Below the pieces are notes generated by a model that was not told where the DNA came from, did not search any database, and saw only the letters and a list, made by a program, of their open reading frames with translations. A stretch of DNA of 64,000 bases, taken from NCBI GenBank assembly GCA_019637855.1, contig JAHBUX010000005.1:62001-126000 (forward strand). The letters run 5' to 3'. Below, piece after piece: positions 9,601-21,879 of the stretch; the first letter of the stretch is position 1, and every line of letters begins with the position of its first letter. Position numbers and translations under genes: made by a program. The DNA comes from Bdellovibrionales bacterium. GTDB lineage: Bacteria > Bdellovibrionota > Bdellovibrionia > Bdellovibrionales > UBA1609.

Positions 9601-10820
9601 TCGACAGTTTCGGTCTCAACCAATTTCTTGGCTTGCTTGATGGTAGTGGCAAAACCCTTTTCTTCCAGCTTGTTGTATACAAACGGTTTGAAGAGCTCGA
9701 GAGCCATTTTCTTCGGCAGACCGCACTGATGCAGACGCAGGTTCGGACCCACGACGATCACGGAACGGCCAGAGTAATCCACCCGTTTACCGAGCAAGTT
9801 CTGACGGAAGCGACCCTGCTTACCTTTCAGCATATCGGACAAAGAACGTAGCGGGCGTTTATTCGGACCAGTGAAGGTCTTGCCGCGACGGCCGTTATCC
9901 AAGAGAGCGTCGACCGCTTCTTGCAACATGCGTTTTTCGTTACGGATAATGATATCAGGAGCGTTCAACTCCTGTAGGCGCTTCAAACGATTGTTACGGT
10001 TGATCACGCGGCGATACAGATCGTTCAGATCCGAGGTCGCAAAGCGGCCGCCGTCGAGCGGAACGAGAGGACGCAAGTCCGGCGGAATGACAGGAACCAC
10101 TTCCAGCATCATCCACTCGGGCTTGTTGATCGAATTCTTCAGTGCCTCGACCACTTTCAAACGCTTGGTGAGTTTCTTAGTGGCGGCCTCCGACTTGGTC
10201 TCTTTCAATTCCAAGCGCAGTTTGCGCGACAAGAACTCAACGTCCACCTTGCGGAGGATGTCGCGGATGGCATCGCCACCCATAGCGGCTTTGAAGTTGG
10301 GGCCGAATTCCGAAAGCGCGTTTTGGTAAGCTTCTTCCGGCAGAATCTGACCTTCGGTCAACGTCGTGTCCATGGGGTCAGTCACGATATAGGCTTCGCA
10401 GTACAGTACGCGCTCAACGTCCTTCAAGGACATATCGAGCAAGTTACCGATACGGCTCGGCAATGAGCGCAAGAACCAGATGTGAGCGACGGGAGTCGCC
10501 AACTCGATATGGCCCAAGCGTTCACGACGCACTTTGGTCTGAGTGACTTCAACGCCGCACTTCTCGCAGATCACTCCGCGATACTTCATGCGCTTATATT
10601 TACCGCAAAGACATTCGTAATCCTTAATCGGACCGAAGATCTTAGCGCAGAACAAACCGTCACGCTCAGGCTTGAACGTACGGTAGTTGATGGTTTCGGG
10701 CTTCTTCACTTCGCCAAAGGACCACTCGCGGATCATCTCCGGCGAGGCCAAGCTGATGCGAACGGCATCAAATGACAGCGGATCTTTTGGCTTATCGAAA
10801 AAATTTAATAGGTCTTTCAA
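6693..10820 (-). CDS. rpoC: DNA-directed RNA polymerase subunit beta'
   Basis: Largest RNA polymerase subunit, carrying the catalytic magnesium site. Its 1375 residues are close to E. coli (1407). The N-terminal zinc ribbon shows [20 protein letters not shown]. The absolutely conserved [14 protein letters not shown], with three magnesium-binding aspartates, lies near residue 460. The bridge-helix and trigger-loop region shows [15 protein letters not shown], and the second zinc site shows [19 protein letters not shown]. It starts 21 nt after rpoB in the usual rplKAJL-rpoBC order. Long open frames on the opposite strand here are codon-bias shadows. Confidence 0.99.
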   Translation of the reverse strand: MKDLLNFFDKPKDPLSFDAVRISLASPEMIREWSFGEVKKPETINYRTFKPERDGLFCAKIFGPIKDYECLCGKYKRMKYRGVICEKCGVEVTQTKVRRERLGHIELATPVAHIWFLRSLPSRIGNLLDMSLKDVERVLYCEAYIVTDPMDTTLTEGQILPEEAYQNALSEFGPNFKAAMGGDAIRDILRKVDVEFLSRKLRLELKETKSEAATKKLTKRLKVVEALKNSINKPEWMMLEVVPVIPPDLRPLVPLDGGRFATSDLNDLYRRVINRNNRLKRLQELNAPDIIIRNEKRMLQEAVDALLDNGRRGKTFTGPNKRPLRSLSDMLKGKQGRFRQNLLGKRVDYSGRSVIVVGPNLRLHQCGLPKKMALELFKPFVYNKLEEKGFATTIKQAKKLVETETVEVWDILSDVVKEHPVLLNRAPTLHRLGIQAFEPVLHEGKAIQLHPLVCTAFNADFDGDQMAVHVPLSIEAQVEARVLMMSSNNILSPANGKPVINPTQDIVLGLYWMTRIRPGAKGTNRVFGSVQEVLYAYDMGHVDIQANIRCRINGKLESTTVGRAILSDIVPDEVAFETVNKVMNKKGLADLIDRTFRIAGAKATVLLADRLMEHGFKYSTQAGISICVDDLHIPKQKETLLVQAEKQVQEIRNQYDEGLITDGERYNKVVDIWAQAADKIAKEMMQQLEKQTFVVDGKPVESASFNPIFIMADSGARGSAAQIRQLAGMRGLMAKPSGEIIETPITANFREGLSVLEYFISTHGARKGLADTALKTANSGYLTRRLVDVAQDIVITEIDCGTSVGMEVRPLLEGGEIIQPLGERVLGRTALEDVLDPQTNEVICRANDEINERVIKKIDELGVDMVKIRSTLTCKTRRGVCVKCYGRDLARGNTVNMGEAVGIIAAQSIGEPGTQLTMRTFHLGGMASRAVEQSVHTARYDGTVKFSGVQLVENKAGKSTVMNRNGDMMIIDASGRERDRMKLVYGSILNFKEGAEVKKGDVLAEWDPYSSPIVTDLTGVIQFQDIEEGVTMTEQVDAVTGFATKVITESKGADNKPTVLITDGKGKTLDLPNRNVPCRYVIPVGAQLLVSDGQEVHAGEIIAKIHRESSKTRDITGGLPRVAELFEARKPKEAAIISEIDGYVTFGKDVKGKQRVIVTPEVGDQREYLIPKGKHVAVREGEFVRKGEALMDGPSNPHDILRVLGDHALSAYLVNEIQEVYRLQGVPINDKHIEVIVRNMLRKVEVSDPGDTRFLAGENVEKVEVLDENDKVSKEGGRPATYEPLLLGITKVSLSTDSWISAASFQETTKVLTEAALNAKTDGLRGLKENIIMGRLVPAGTGLSAYKKWKVVVEDEEVGTSSFLPGQASTSGYPI

Positions 10821-10841
10821 AGTATCACCTCTTCAACAAAA

Positions 10842-15038
<4,197 letters not shown>

Positions 15039-15289
15039 CCTTGCTCCTTAAATTTTCTATCCGCGGGCCGGAGGATTGCGTCCTCAATCAGCGCACGTTG
15101 TATCTAAATATTTAGAGGGTTTCCCCTCACGTGGGTTTGGCAGAGGTTAAAAGAGCTCCACCCTCAACGTTTGGCTCTGCAGATTGCCAAGCCAGACTAT
15201 ATACACGGTTAAAACAGCTGGACCCCACAATTTGAGGCCCAGCGTTCAAAAGCGCAAGGTGTACAAAACACCGCGCGCTTTCAAGAAAC
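15039..15289 (-). other. rplL-rpoB spacer with imperfect direct repeats and small hairpins
   Basis: A transcribed 251-nt gap without a convincing gene. Two 18-bp stretches (15145-15162 and 15207-15224, each beginning GGTTAAAA on the plus strand) agree at 15 of 18 positions. Closer to rpoB there is a GAGGG-GAAA-CCCTC tetraloop hairpin and the palindrome CTAAATATTTAG. In E. coli this spacer holds a partial attenuator and an RNase III site. No clean terminator is visible here. Confidence 0.4.
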
Positions 15290-15667
15290 TTACTTAACGT
15301 CGACTTTCGCACCGGCTTTGGTGAGAACGTCTTTGATTTTGGCAGCTTCGTCTTTCGAAACGCCTTCTTTAACCGGCTTCGGAGCGCCTTCAACCAAGTC
15401 TTTGGCTTCTTTCAAGCCCAAACCGGTAACAGCGCGAACCTCTTTAATGACGTTAATTTTGTTAGCGCCACCGTCAGTCAGGATCACGTCGAAAGTGGTT
15501 TTTTCTTCAGCGGGAGCGCCACCTGCAGCGGCGGGACCAGCAGCCACTGCTACGGGAGCAGCAGCCGAAACACCCCACTCTTCTTCGAGTTCCTTGATCA
15601 ATTTAGCCAAATCCATAACGGGCATAGCGGACAAAGTCTGTTTAATCTGTGTGAAATCAGTAGCCAT
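15290..15667 (-). CDS. rplL: 50S ribosomal protein L7/L12
   Basis: Stalk protein that recruits translation GTPases, present in several copies bound to L10. Its 125 residues show the three usual parts: an N-terminal dimer domain ([20 protein letters not shown]), an Ala/Gly-rich hinge ([21 protein letters not shown]) and the C-terminal domain, which includes [19 protein letters not shown]-like sequence (here [19 protein letters not shown]) and [15 protein letters not shown]. It follows rplJ by 26 nt. Confidence 0.98.
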   Translation of the reverse strand: MATDFTQIKQTLSAMPVMDLAKLIKELEEEWGVSAAAPVAVAAGPAAAGGAPAEEKTTFDVILTDGGANKINVIKEVRAVTGLGLKEAKDLVEGAPKPVKEGVSKDEAAKIKDVLTKAGAKVDVK

Positions 15668-15693
15668 TTTTAATTCCTCTTTCTTAGTAAGCT

Positions 15694-16230
15694 TTAAGCT
15701 TTTTCAAGTTTTTCTTTTTGACCGTTCAATACGCGCACGAAACCTTCGGGTACAGCGTTCAAAGTTCTTACGAACTTCGACATCGGAGCAGCCAGAGTAC
15801 CGAGCAACATAGCCCGGAGCTCATTTTTACCAGGCAGAGTCGCCAAGTATTTGATGCCTGCTTCGTCAAGACCTGCACCGTCCATCACACCCGACTTCAG
15901 CTGGAATGCTTCAACATCTTTTCCAAAAGTGCTGAGAGCTTTCGCCGAAGCGCTGGGATCTTCGTAAACGAAGACGATGGCGTTTGTTCCAACCAACTTG
16001 TCCTCAAGCACAGGCTTGATCGCAGGATGGTCGGAGAGTGCCCGGATTGCGAGAGTGTTGCGGACCACTTTCATTTCCGAATTCACGGGTTTGAGCGTTT
16101 TCCGAAGCTTTGTCACACTCTCAACGTCCATTCCTTTGAAATCGACGAGGAACGCAGCTTTCGAACGGCCAAACTTTTCGGACAACGAAGTGATTTCTGC
16201 CGCTTTATCTTCGCGAGTAATCAGGGGCAA
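15694..16230 (-). CDS. rplJ: 50S ribosomal protein L10
   Basis: Base of the ribosomal stalk; it binds 23S rRNA and L7/L12 dimers. At 178 residues it has the family length. The N-terminal [20 protein letters not shown], the [16 protein letters not shown] region and the C-terminal helix ending [10 protein letters not shown] are typical. The start codon is TTG at 16230, preceded by a strong GAAGGAGG ribosome binding site. The spacer to rplA carries an L10 leader RNA structure, so translation is probably feedback-controlled by the L10-L12 complex. Confidence 0.96.
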   Translation of the reverse strand: MPLITREDKAAEITSLSEKFGRSKAAFLVDFKGMDVESVTKLRKTLKPVNSEMKVVRNTLAIRALSDHPAIKPVLEDKLVGTNAIVFVYEDPSASAKALSTFGKDVEAFQLKSGVMDGAGLDEAGIKYLATLPGKNELRAMLLGTLAAPMSKFVRTLNAVPEGFVRVLNGQKEKLEKA

Positions 16231-16259
16231 GATATCCTCCTTCTTCCTATTGTTTTGAC

Positions 16260-16315
16260 CGCGATTGATCTAGTCAGGAAATTAAGCCCGAAGGCACCTG
16301 ACGTCTCTGATCGCG
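16260..16315 (-). ncRNA. Ribosomal L10 leader (autoregulatory mRNA element)
   Basis: On the minus strand three nested stems can be read: CGCGAU with AUCGCG (16315-16310 and 16265-16260), GUCAGG with CCUGAC (16302-16297 and 16278-16273), and GCC-UUCG-GGC (16295-16286). Asymmetric purine-rich internal loops separate them. This three-tier stem 30-85 nt before rplJ matches the position and general form of the L10 leader bound by the L10-L12 complex. Assignment to the family rests on position and fold, not on a covariance model. Confidence 0.65.
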
Positions 16316-16357
16316 ATACTGGTTACATGGGAACCGGCCAATCGGCTCCCGCCTTAC

Positions 16358-17071
16358 TTACACTTCTTTTGAAGATTGGCCTTCAAGATCTGCTAAATCC
16401 ATTTTCACGCCAGGACCCATGGTCGACGACACGGTCACACCGCGCAGGTAGATACCTTTGCTGGTGGACGGCTTCGCTTTGATCAGAGCCGACATAAAGG
16501 CGTTGAAGTTGTCGCGCAACTTGTCAGGCCCCATGCTCTTACGTCCAATCACGGCATGCACGATGGCGGCTTTGTCCACGCGGAAGTCAAGTTTCCCCTT
16601 CTTCTCGGCAGTCACAGCTGCGCCCACGTTCATAGTTACCGTTCCGACTTTCGGGTTCGGCATCAATCCACGAGGACCGAGAACCTTAGCAACCTTCGAA
16701 ACCGTGGCCATCATATCCGGAGTGGCGATGGCTTTGTCGAAATCCAGCCAGCCTCCGGTGATCTTGGCGACGAGATCGTCTGCACCGACATAGTCAGCGC
16801 CGGCAGCCTTCGCCTCTTCTTCTTTGGGACCTTTGGCAAATACAACCACGCGCACGGTCTTACCCGCGCCATGAGGAAGATCCACAGCACCGCGAACCTG
16901 TTGGTCCGACTGCTTGGGGTCAACACCCAGAACAACGGCTACGTCGATGGCCTCATCGAACTTAGCTGTTGCAGTGTCCACCACTAGCTTAATGCCCTGA
17001 TCCACTTTGTAGCGCGAGTTACGGTCGACTTTTTTTACTGCGGCATCAAACCGCTTTCCAATTTTGCTCAT
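16358..17071 (-). CDS. rplA: 50S ribosomal protein L1
   Basis: Large-subunit L1, which forms the mobile stalk near the E site. Its 237 residues agree with E. coli (234). Family blocks are GTGKTVRV-like GAGKTVRVVVFAKG, DFDKAIATPDMMATVSKVAKVLGPRGLMPNPK, and the KTGKVDFRVDK-like region (KKGKLDFRVDKAAIVHAVIG). It follows rplK by 12 nt. In E. coli L1 represses the rplK-rplA mRNA by binding near the rplK start, and the rplK leader here has strong hairpins. Confidence 0.97.
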   Translation of the reverse strand: MSKIGKRFDAAVKKVDRNSRYKVDQGIKLVVDTATAKFDEAIDVAVVLGVDPKQSDQQVRGAVDLPHGAGKTVRVVVFAKGPKEEEAKAAGADYVGADDLVAKITGGWLDFDKAIATPDMMATVSKVAKVLGPRGLMPNPKVGTVTMNVGAAVTAEKKGKLDFRVDKAAIVHAVIGRKSMGPDKLRDNFNAFMSALIKAKPSTSKGIYLRGVTVSSTMGPGVKMDLADLEGQSSKEV

Positions 17072-17083
17072 TTGATCGACCTC

Positions 17084-17506
17084 CTACTTAATCTCTAAGC
17101 CCATGCTCTTCGATGTACCGATAACTTGCTGAACGGCGCTTTCGACTTCCGTGCAGTTCAAGTCAGGCATCTTGAGCTTAGCGATGTCTGTGATTTGAGC
17201 CATGGTCACTTTGCCGACTTTCTCTTTTTGCGGCGTCTTTGACCCACTCTCGATCTTTGCGGCCTTCTTCAGCAAAATCGACACAGGAGGCGTTTTGGTG
17301 ATGAAGGTAAACGAACGGTCTGAAAAAACAGTAATGATCACCGGAATGATCATGTCGCCCTCTTTCTGAGTGCGAGCATTAAACTGCTTACAGAATTCCA
17401 TAATGTTTACCCCATGCTGACCAAGCGCCGGTCCCACGGGAGGAGCCGGATTGGCTTTCCCTGCCGGTATCTGAAGCTTAATCTGGCCTGATACTTTACG
17501 AGCCAT
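17084..17506 (-). CDS. rplK: 50S ribosomal protein L11
   Basis: Binds the GTPase-associated centre of 23S rRNA. From the ATG at 17506 ([16 protein letters not shown]) the protein has 140 residues, the normal length. The open frame continues 16 codons upstream, but a run of GGAAGGAAG just before this ATG and the family N terminus decide the start. Conserved [20 protein letters not shown] and the C-terminal domain with [10 protein letters not shown] are clear. It lies 113 nt after nusG, in a leader with two hairpins. Confidence 0.97.
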   Translation of the reverse strand: MARKVSGQIKLQIPAGKANPAPPVGPALGQHGVNIMEFCKQFNARTQKEGDMIIPVIITVFSDRSFTFITKTPPVSILLKKAAKIESGSKTPQKEKVGKVTMAQITDIAKLKMPDLNCTEVESAVQQVIGTSKSMGLEIK

Positions 17507-17539
17507 TTTTTCTTCCTTCCCACTATTCAGTTTGGGGTT

Positions 17540-17597
17540 AAATTCCGGCCCCATGCCGGAATTTCGAAAATCGAGATTCGAAAGTCGAAACTCGATT
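17540..17597 (-). promoter_or_regulatory. Double hairpin in the rplK leader
   Basis: Two adjacent inverted repeats lie between nusG and rplK. The first has 10-bp arms (17540-17549 and 17555-17564, AAATTCCGGC type) around a 5-nt loop. The second (17569-17597) has AATCGAG and CTCGATT outside TTCGA and TCGAA, with one A/A mismatch and an AAG loop. Neither is followed by a real U-run in the transcribed direction. The place corresponds to the translational operator where L1 acts in E. coli; a regulatory role is inferred. Confidence 0.5.
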
Positions 17598-17619
17598 CAA
17601 TTCCAATTCAAAATCCTGC

Positions 17620-18198
17620 TCAGGTTTTCTCAACCTGAACGAAATCCAACTCGACCGGAGTGGGGCGACCGAAAATGCTGACCAGCACTTTCACTTTGCC
17701 TTTTTCCGGATTGATCTCTTCGACGGTGCCGTTGAAGTTGGAGAACGGGCCATCGATCACCATCACCGCTTCGCCGACGGAGAACTTCACTTTGGGAGCC
17801 ACTTTTTCAGCGCCCACTTCCATCTGGCGGGTGACACGCATAACTTCTTCTTCAGGAACCTCCGGCGGCTTCACTTTACCACCGACAAAGCCCGTCACTT
17901 TGGAGGCATTCTTCACGATATGCCACATCTGATCGTCCATCTGCATTTGCACGAAGATGTAACCCGGGAAGAACTTGCGAGAGCGAGTGGCTTTCTTGCC
18001 TTTAACCAGCTCCACAACACTTTCCGAAGGAATCAGAATCTGGCCGAACTTATCCTCGAGATGTAGCGAGCGCACACGCTCTTCGATGGACGCCTTGGCC
18101 ATCTGTTCACAGCTCGTCTGGGTATTGACGATGTACCACTTCATATTTGCAGAAGCAGGCTTAGTCGTTTCATTGCCGTTGGCCGTATCGTTTGCCAC
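17620..18198 (-). CDS. nusG: Transcription termination/antitermination factor NusG
   Basis: Universal elongation factor that binds the RNA polymerase clamp and couples to ribosome (S10) or Rho. The 192 residues contain the NGN domain ([23 protein letters not shown], then [16 protein letters not shown]) and the C-terminal KOW domain ([44 protein letters not shown]). A polar tail of about 18 residues precedes the NGN fold. It follows secE by 14 nt. Confidence 0.97.
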   Translation of the reverse strand: MANDTANGNETTKPASANMKWYIVNTQTSCEQMAKASIEERVRSLHLEDKFGQILIPSESVVELVKGKKATRSRKFFPGYIFVQMQMDDQMWHIVKNASKVTGFVGGKVKPPEVPEEEVMRVTRQMEVGAEKVAPKVKFSVGEAVMVIDGPFSNFNGTVEEINPEKGKVKVLVSIFGRPTPVELDFVQVEKT

Positions 18199-18212
18199 GA
18201 ATCACACCTTTC

Positions 18213-18599
18213 CTAAGAGCCGATAAAGAGCTTAATCACTTGGCTCGACAGAAAATCAAAAACGCCGAAGCCGATACCGGCCACGACCACCATCACACAA
18301 CACACAATGGTCATCACCATCGTGTCCCGCTGCGAAGGCCATACGACCTTGCGCAGTTCCGCCACGCATTCGTCGGCGAAAATGTGCACTTTTTTGTTCA
18401 AAAACAAACTCAAAAACAGGATCAGACCGGCTGCCACCGGCAATCCGTGCTTGGCCGCTTCAATATTGCGGAAGCGCGCCACCGGACCGAATGTATCGGC
18501 CAGGAGTTCAAACAGGACGGCGACCACGAAGTAAGCCAAGAAACCGGCCACGACGAAGGCGAAGTTGACGATACTCTGGTTGTTCTTTTCGTTTTCCAT
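18213..18599 (-). CDS. secE: Preprotein translocase subunit SecE
   Basis: Essential small subunit of the SecYEG channel. The 128 residues from the ATG at 18599 hold three hydrophobic segments, about residues 11-32, 52-68 and 95-118, like the three-helix E. coli type and unlike the single-helix form of many bacteria. The conserved cytoplasmic stretch before the last helix, ECVAELRKVVWPSQRDT, is the SecE signature. A TTG four codons upstream is possible. It lies between tRNA-Trp and nusG, the standard setting. Confidence 0.93.
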   Translation of the reverse strand: MENEKNNQSIVNFAFVVAGFLAYFVVAVLFELLADTFGPVARFRNIEAAKHGLPVAAGLILFLSLFLNKKVHIFADECVAELRKVVWPSQRDTMVMTIVCCVMVVVAGIGFGVFDFLSSQVIKLFIGS

Positions 18600-18618
18600 C
18601 AATCCATCCAATTTAAAG

Positions 18619-18694
18619 TGGCAGGGCAGGAGGGATTCGAACCCACAACCTAACGATTTGGAGTCGTTCGCTCTACCATTAGAGCTACTGCCCT
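18619..18694 (-). tRNA. tRNA-Trp (CCA anticodon)
   Basis: A 76-nt cloverleaf on the minus strand. The AGGGCAG acceptor pairs with CTGCCCT, the anticodon loop reads CTCCAAA (anticodon CCA), the T arm has GGTTCGAATCC, and the CCA end is encoded. It lies between tufA and secE. rpmG, often found here in other bacteria, is absent. Confidence 0.96.
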
Positions 18695-18701
18695 AAAACG
18701 T

Positions 18702-18729
18702 GGAAAGGGACCCCTCTAAATAGGGTCCC
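18702..18729 (-). terminator. Probable terminator or processing hairpin after tufA
   Basis: On the minus strand GGGACCC (18729-18723) and GGGTCCC (18713-18707) pair around a 9-nt loop and are followed by TTTCC. The short U-run suggests partial termination, reducing readthrough from tufA into tRNA-Trp and secE. Confidence 0.5.
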
Positions 18730-18762
18730 TGTCCGGGTCATTTACGAATACAAAAAGTCGTC

Positions 18763-19953
18763 TTACTCAATGATGGCCGTCACAACGCCGGCGCCAACGG
18801 TACGACCACCTTCGCGAACGGCGAAGCGCAGCTCTTTTTCCATGGCGATGGGCGAGATCAGCTCAACTTCCATCTCCACACGGTCACCGGGCATAACCAT
18901 CTCTGTGCCCGCTTTCAGGGTCACAACGCCGGTTACGTCAGTGGTACGGAAATAGAACTGAGGACGATAGCCGTTGAAGAACGGAGTGTGACGTCCGCCT
19001 TCTTCTTTAGTCAGGATGTACGCTTCGCACTTGAACTTCTTGTGCGGAGTGATCGAGCCTTTAGCGGCAATAACCTGACCGCGTTCAACGTCTTCTTTCT
19101 TGGTACCGCGGAGCAAGCAGCCAGCGTTATCGCCAGCGCGGCCTTCGTCCAAGAGCTTACGGAACATTTCGATACCAGTGATCGTCGTTTGTTGCGTCGG
19201 ACGCAGACCCACGATTTCGATCTCCTGACCGATTTTCACGATACCGCGCTCAATACGGCCGGTAACAACAGTTCCACGACCCGAGATCGAGAACACGTCT
19301 TCAACGGGCATCAAGAAGGGCTTGTCAATCGCGCGAGCGGGCTCCGGAATGTAGGTGTCGCAAGCTTCCATCAGCTTCATGATGGCGGCTTCACCGATTT
19401 CCGACTGATCGCCCTCGAGAGCTTTCAAGGCCGAACCTTTTACGATCGGAATCGCATCGCCGGGGAATTCGTATTTGGAGAGCAATTCACGGATTTCGAG
19501 TTCCACGAGCTCGAGAAGTTCTTTGTCGTCAACCATGTCCACTTTGTTCATGAATACGACGATTGCGGGCACACCCACCTGACGGGCCAAAAGAATGTGT
19601 TCGCGAGTTTGCGGCATCGGACCATCAGCGGCCGAAACCACCAAGATCGCGCCATCCATTTGAGCGGCGCCAGTGATCATGTTCTTCACATAATCGGCGT
19701 GTCCGGGGCAATCCACGTGAGCGTAGTGGCGATTAGCCGTTTCGTACTCAACGTGCGAAGTGGAGATCGTAATCCCACGTTCTTTTTCTTCCGGAGCTTT
19801 ATCGATTTGATCGTAGGCCATGGCCTGAGCTCCGCCCTTTTTCGCCAGCGTCGTAGTGATGGCTGCAGTCAGAGTTGTTTTGCCATGATCGACGTGACCG
19901 ATGGTGCCGATGTTGACGTGGGGCTTATCCCGCTTAAAGGTTTCTTTTGACAT
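18763..19953 (-). CDS. tufA: Elongation factor Tu
   Basis: GTPase that brings aminoacyl-tRNA to the ribosome. Its 396 residues match the family. [16 protein letters not shown] (P loop), the [15 protein letters not shown] switch region, [12 protein letters not shown] and NKVDMVDD are all present, as is the C-terminal domain ending [19 protein letters not shown] strong AGGAGGAGAT ribosome binding site precedes the ATG. It lies directly after four tRNA genes, the tufB arrangement of E. coli. A second tuf copy next to fusA is absent in this window. Confidence 0.99.
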   Translation of the reverse strand: MSKETFKRDKPHVNIGTIGHVDHGKTTLTAAITTTLAKKGGAQAMAYDQIDKAPEEKERGITISTSHVEYETANRHYAHVDCPGHADYVKNMITGAAQMDGAILVVSAADGPMPQTREHILLARQVGVPAIVVFMNKVDMVDDKELLELVELEIRELLSKYEFPGDAIPIVKGSALKALEGDQSEIGEAAIMKLMEACDTYIPEPARAIDKPFLMPVEDVFSISGRGTVVTGRIERGIVKIGQEIEIVGLRPTQQTTITGIEMFRKLLDEGRAGDNAGCLLRGTKKEDVERGQVIAAKGSITPHKKFKCEAYILTKEEGGRHTPFFNGYRPQFYFRTTDVTGVVTLKAGTEMVMPGDRVEMEVELISPIAMEKELRFAVREGGRTVGAGVVTAIIE

Positions 19954-20019
19954 TGTGAGATCTCCTCCTAAAAACCGTTTTCGTTTACTAAACTTTATTA
20001 AATCACTAAACCAAAATCT

Positions 20020-20094
20020 TGGAGCCCATGGTGAGACTCGAACTCACGACCTCACCCTTACCAAGGGTGTGCTCTACCCCTGAGCCACATGGGC
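20020..20094 (-). tRNA. tRNA-Thr (GGT anticodon)
   Basis: A 75-nt cloverleaf. The acceptor GCCCATG pairs with CATGGGC, the anticodon loop is TTGGTAA, GTTCGAG marks the T loop, and CCA is encoded. It is the last of four tRNAs before tufA. Confidence 0.95.
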
Positions 20095-20107
20095 GACACT
20101 AACAAAC

Positions 20108-20184
20108 TGGAGCGGGAGACGGGTCTCGAACCCGCAACCCTCAGCTTGGAAGGCTGATACTCTAGCCAATTGAGCTACTCCCGC
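20108..20184 (-). tRNA. tRNA-Gly (TCC anticodon)
   Basis: A 77-nt cloverleaf. The acceptor GCGGGAG pairs with CTCCCGC, the anticodon loop is CTTCCAA, and CCA is encoded. It is 13 nt upstream of tRNA-Thr(GGT) in the same transcript. Confidence 0.95.
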
Positions 20185-20219
20185 TCACGAACTCAATCTT
20201 TTGCATACCTAAACCGTTT

Positions 20220-20305
20220 TGGTGGACAGGGTAGGATTCGAACCTACGTAGGCGTGAGCCAACGGATTTACAGTCCGTCCCCTTTAGCCACTCGGGCACC
20301 TGTCC
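20220..20305 (-). tRNA. tRNA-Tyr (GTA anticodon)
   Basis: An 86-nt class II tRNA with a long variable arm. The acceptor GGACAGG pairs with CCTGTCC, the discriminator is A, the anticodon loop is CTGTAAA, and CCA is encoded. Confidence 0.95.
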
Positions 20306-20317
20306 CCTATTAAGTTT

Positions 20318-20393
20318 TGGAGCTGGTTATGGGACTCGAACCCGCAACCTGCTGATTACAAATCAGCTGCTCTACCAATTGAGCTAAACCAGC
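20318..20393 (-). tRNA. tRNA-Thr (TGT anticodon)
   Basis: A 76-nt cloverleaf. The acceptor GCTGGTT pairs with AACCAGC, the anticodon loop is TTTGTAA, and CCA is encoded. It is the first gene of the tRNA-tufA transcript. Confidence 0.95.
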
Positions 20394-20461
20394 CTACACG
20401 CACAAAATAACCCGGCTGCGTATAAGCGCAAAAAGGCTGCTTTGGCGAGATGCAAATCACT

Positions 20462-20490
20462 CTTCTACTGAGCAGGGGTGGTCCAGTCAA
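20462..20490 (-). promoter_or_regulatory. Putative promoter of the tRNA-tufA transcript
   Basis: Minus strand TTGACT (20490-20485), a 17-nt spacer and TAGAAG (20467-20462). The -35 box is good, but the -10 box lacks the final T, so the exact site is uncertain. It lies about 70 nt before the first tRNA. Confidence 0.35.
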
Positions 20491-20854
20491 AAGTTATTTC
20501 CAACGAAACCGAGTATTTATGCCCATGTTTCGGGCACATAGTTTAACCATTGATGCACGATATCATTTTTCATTTTTGCCCAAAAATTGGGCTTAAGGGA
20601 AAGCTAGGATGCTTTTAAATCACGCTCTATCTTCCCTCGGGATCGAACCTAATCAGTACTAGTTTTACCTCAGAAATCGCAGACATACGGGACTTGCGAG
20701 TGCCGACGGCAAGAGATTTTTTATCATTACAAGGCCCCACCTGGGCAAACCGTCACCCCAGGGCCAAAATAGAAAAGCTCTTTCACTCAAACGCCATCTC
20801 TCTTAGTGACCCGAGATCATGGCCTTAACAGACGCGACTGAGGCCGAGGCGGGA

Positions 20855-20884
20855 TTGTAAGGAAATCGTTTGGTCTCCTACAAT
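20855..20884 (+). promoter_or_regulatory. Putative promoter for the nucleotidyltransferase gene
   Basis: TTGTAA (20855-20860), an 18-nt spacer and TACAAT (20879-20884). A start 7 nt beyond the -10 box would fall on the A of an ATG at 20891, predicting a leaderless transcript that begins with the mini-ORF. Confidence 0.5.
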
Positions 20885-20890
20885 AGAACT

Positions 20891-20935
20891 ATGACGATCT
20901 TAGAAAAATTAAATATTCCTGGGTTGCGTCATTGA
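20891..20935 (+). CDS. Possible 14-codon leader peptide
   Basis: The ATG at 20891 opens a mini-ORF encoding MTILEKLNIPGLRH, which ends in a TGA overlapping the TTG start of the next gene (TTGA junction at 20932-20935). It has no ribosome binding site nearby and would start at the 5' end of the mRNA if the proposed promoter is right. The next gene also lacks a Shine-Dalgarno motif, so the mini-ORF could deliver ribosomes to it. This is an inference from arrangement only. Confidence 0.35.
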   Translation: MTILEKLNIPGLRH

Positions 20936-21879
20936 AAGCACTCCTCTTAATCGCGGGACAAGACCGCCGAGCGCAACCATTTTTCGACGGAGTACCACCG
21001 TGTTTGATGCCTGTTTTGGGTGTCCCCATCCTCGAGATCTGGCTAGAAGCTCTCTATCGCCTAGGCCTTCGCGACATTCTCATTGCCTCTAGTCAACTGA
21101 GCGAGACGGTCGACAAGTTTATCCAATTGAACGAACGGCCGCTACGTTTGCACATCGCGCGCGGAGCCGAAGCTCTTGGCAGTGGCGCTCAACTGTTTGC
21201 TCATCGCTCATTTATTGGCGATGACGACGTTATGGTGGTGCAAGCGGACCATCTTAGCCTGTTCCCCGGCCGACTCTTGATTGAAAGCTTTGAGCGTCGT
21301 CCCACTCGTGCGGTGGCCACGATGATGACTTGTGATTCGCAAACAGGTGCGGCCGTGAAAACAGATTCACGCGGGCTGGTGTATGAGATTGGTGAAGCCT
21401 CTGGTTTACGCCAAACTCCGACCGGCGTTTACATTTTCTCACGTCGTTTTTTGAGTGAGCTGTTTTCAACTGCGCCCGTCAACGACATCACCACTGAGGT
21501 TCTGCCGAGGCTAATGGGGCGGATCAATGAGTTTCACAATTCCGAATACCATCGTGAGCTGAATACGCTCGACCTATATATGAGTGCTTGCCGCGATATC
21601 TGCCAACGCCGTGGACTTGCTCGCCAGATCGACCCGCAAATGTGGCCACGTTTCGAAGCCACAGACCTGCACGGCCGCTGGTTGCAAATGTGGGAAGGCA
21701 GCGGGGTGCGCAGCGCTCGTATTTCCACGCTCTCAGCCTTGAATGGAGAGCTACATGGCCCCCAACCGCCTCCACAAGCGCTATTGATCGACCGTTTGAC
21801 GGTGGGCGAGATTCCCGCTTTGCAAAAGCTGGCCGTCCTACACAATAAGACCGCTTTTATTCCCTGGTGCGTGGAGTGA
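20932..21879 (+). CDS. Sugar-phosphate nucleotidyltransferase-like protein
   Basis: A GT-A-like nucleotidyltransferase related to GlmU/RfbA/HddC-type enzymes, which join an NTP and a sugar phosphate. The start MKALLLIAG and the segment AGQDRRAQPFFDGVPPCLMPV align with the signature AGxGxRxxPxTxxxPKxLxPV: Arg and both prolines are kept, but the catalytic-site Lys is Pro. Later pieces fit the fold: VMVVQADH (metal Asp region), TPTGVYIFS and NDITTEVLPRL. The last 80 residues are unassigned. It uses a TTG start. It converges with the GmhA-like gene with no spacing, which hints at a sugar-nucleotide (perhaps heptose) role. Activity is uncertain. Confidence 0.75.
   Translation: MKALLLIAGQDRRAQPFFDGVPPCLMPVLGVPILEIWLEALYRLGLRDILIASSQLSETVDKFIQLNERPLRLHIARGAEALGSGAQLFAHRSFIGDDDVMVVQADHLSLFPGRLLIESFERRPTRAVATMMTCDSQTGAAVKTDSRGLVYEIGEASGLRQTPTGVYIFSRRFLSELFSTAPVNDITTEVLPRLMGRINEFHNSEYHRELNTLDLYMSACRDICQRRGLARQIDPQMWPRFEATDLHGRWLQMWEGSGVRSARISTLSALNGELHGPQPPPQALLIDRLTVGEIPALQKLAVLHNKTAFIPWCVE

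Larger units (their letters stand above)
20394..20931. other. 538-nt intergenic region between the tRNA-tufA unit and the nucleotidyltransferase
   Basis: No convincing full-size gene. It holds the presumed tRNA-tufA promoter (minus), a plus-strand promoter and mini-ORF near its right end, and three GC hairpins. Two are small and alike, GCCCATGTTTCGGGC (20521-20535) and GCCCAAAAATTGGGC (20578-20592). The third, larger one spans 20733-20765, with CCTGGG/CCCAGG arms inside GGCCC/GGGCC. None has a clean U-run. Confidence 0.5.

Noticed and set aside
15127-15393. 88-codon basic open frame overlapping the end of rplL
   Set aside because: Same-strand, other-frame shadow of rplL that extends into the spacer; no start signal and low-complexity basic composition.
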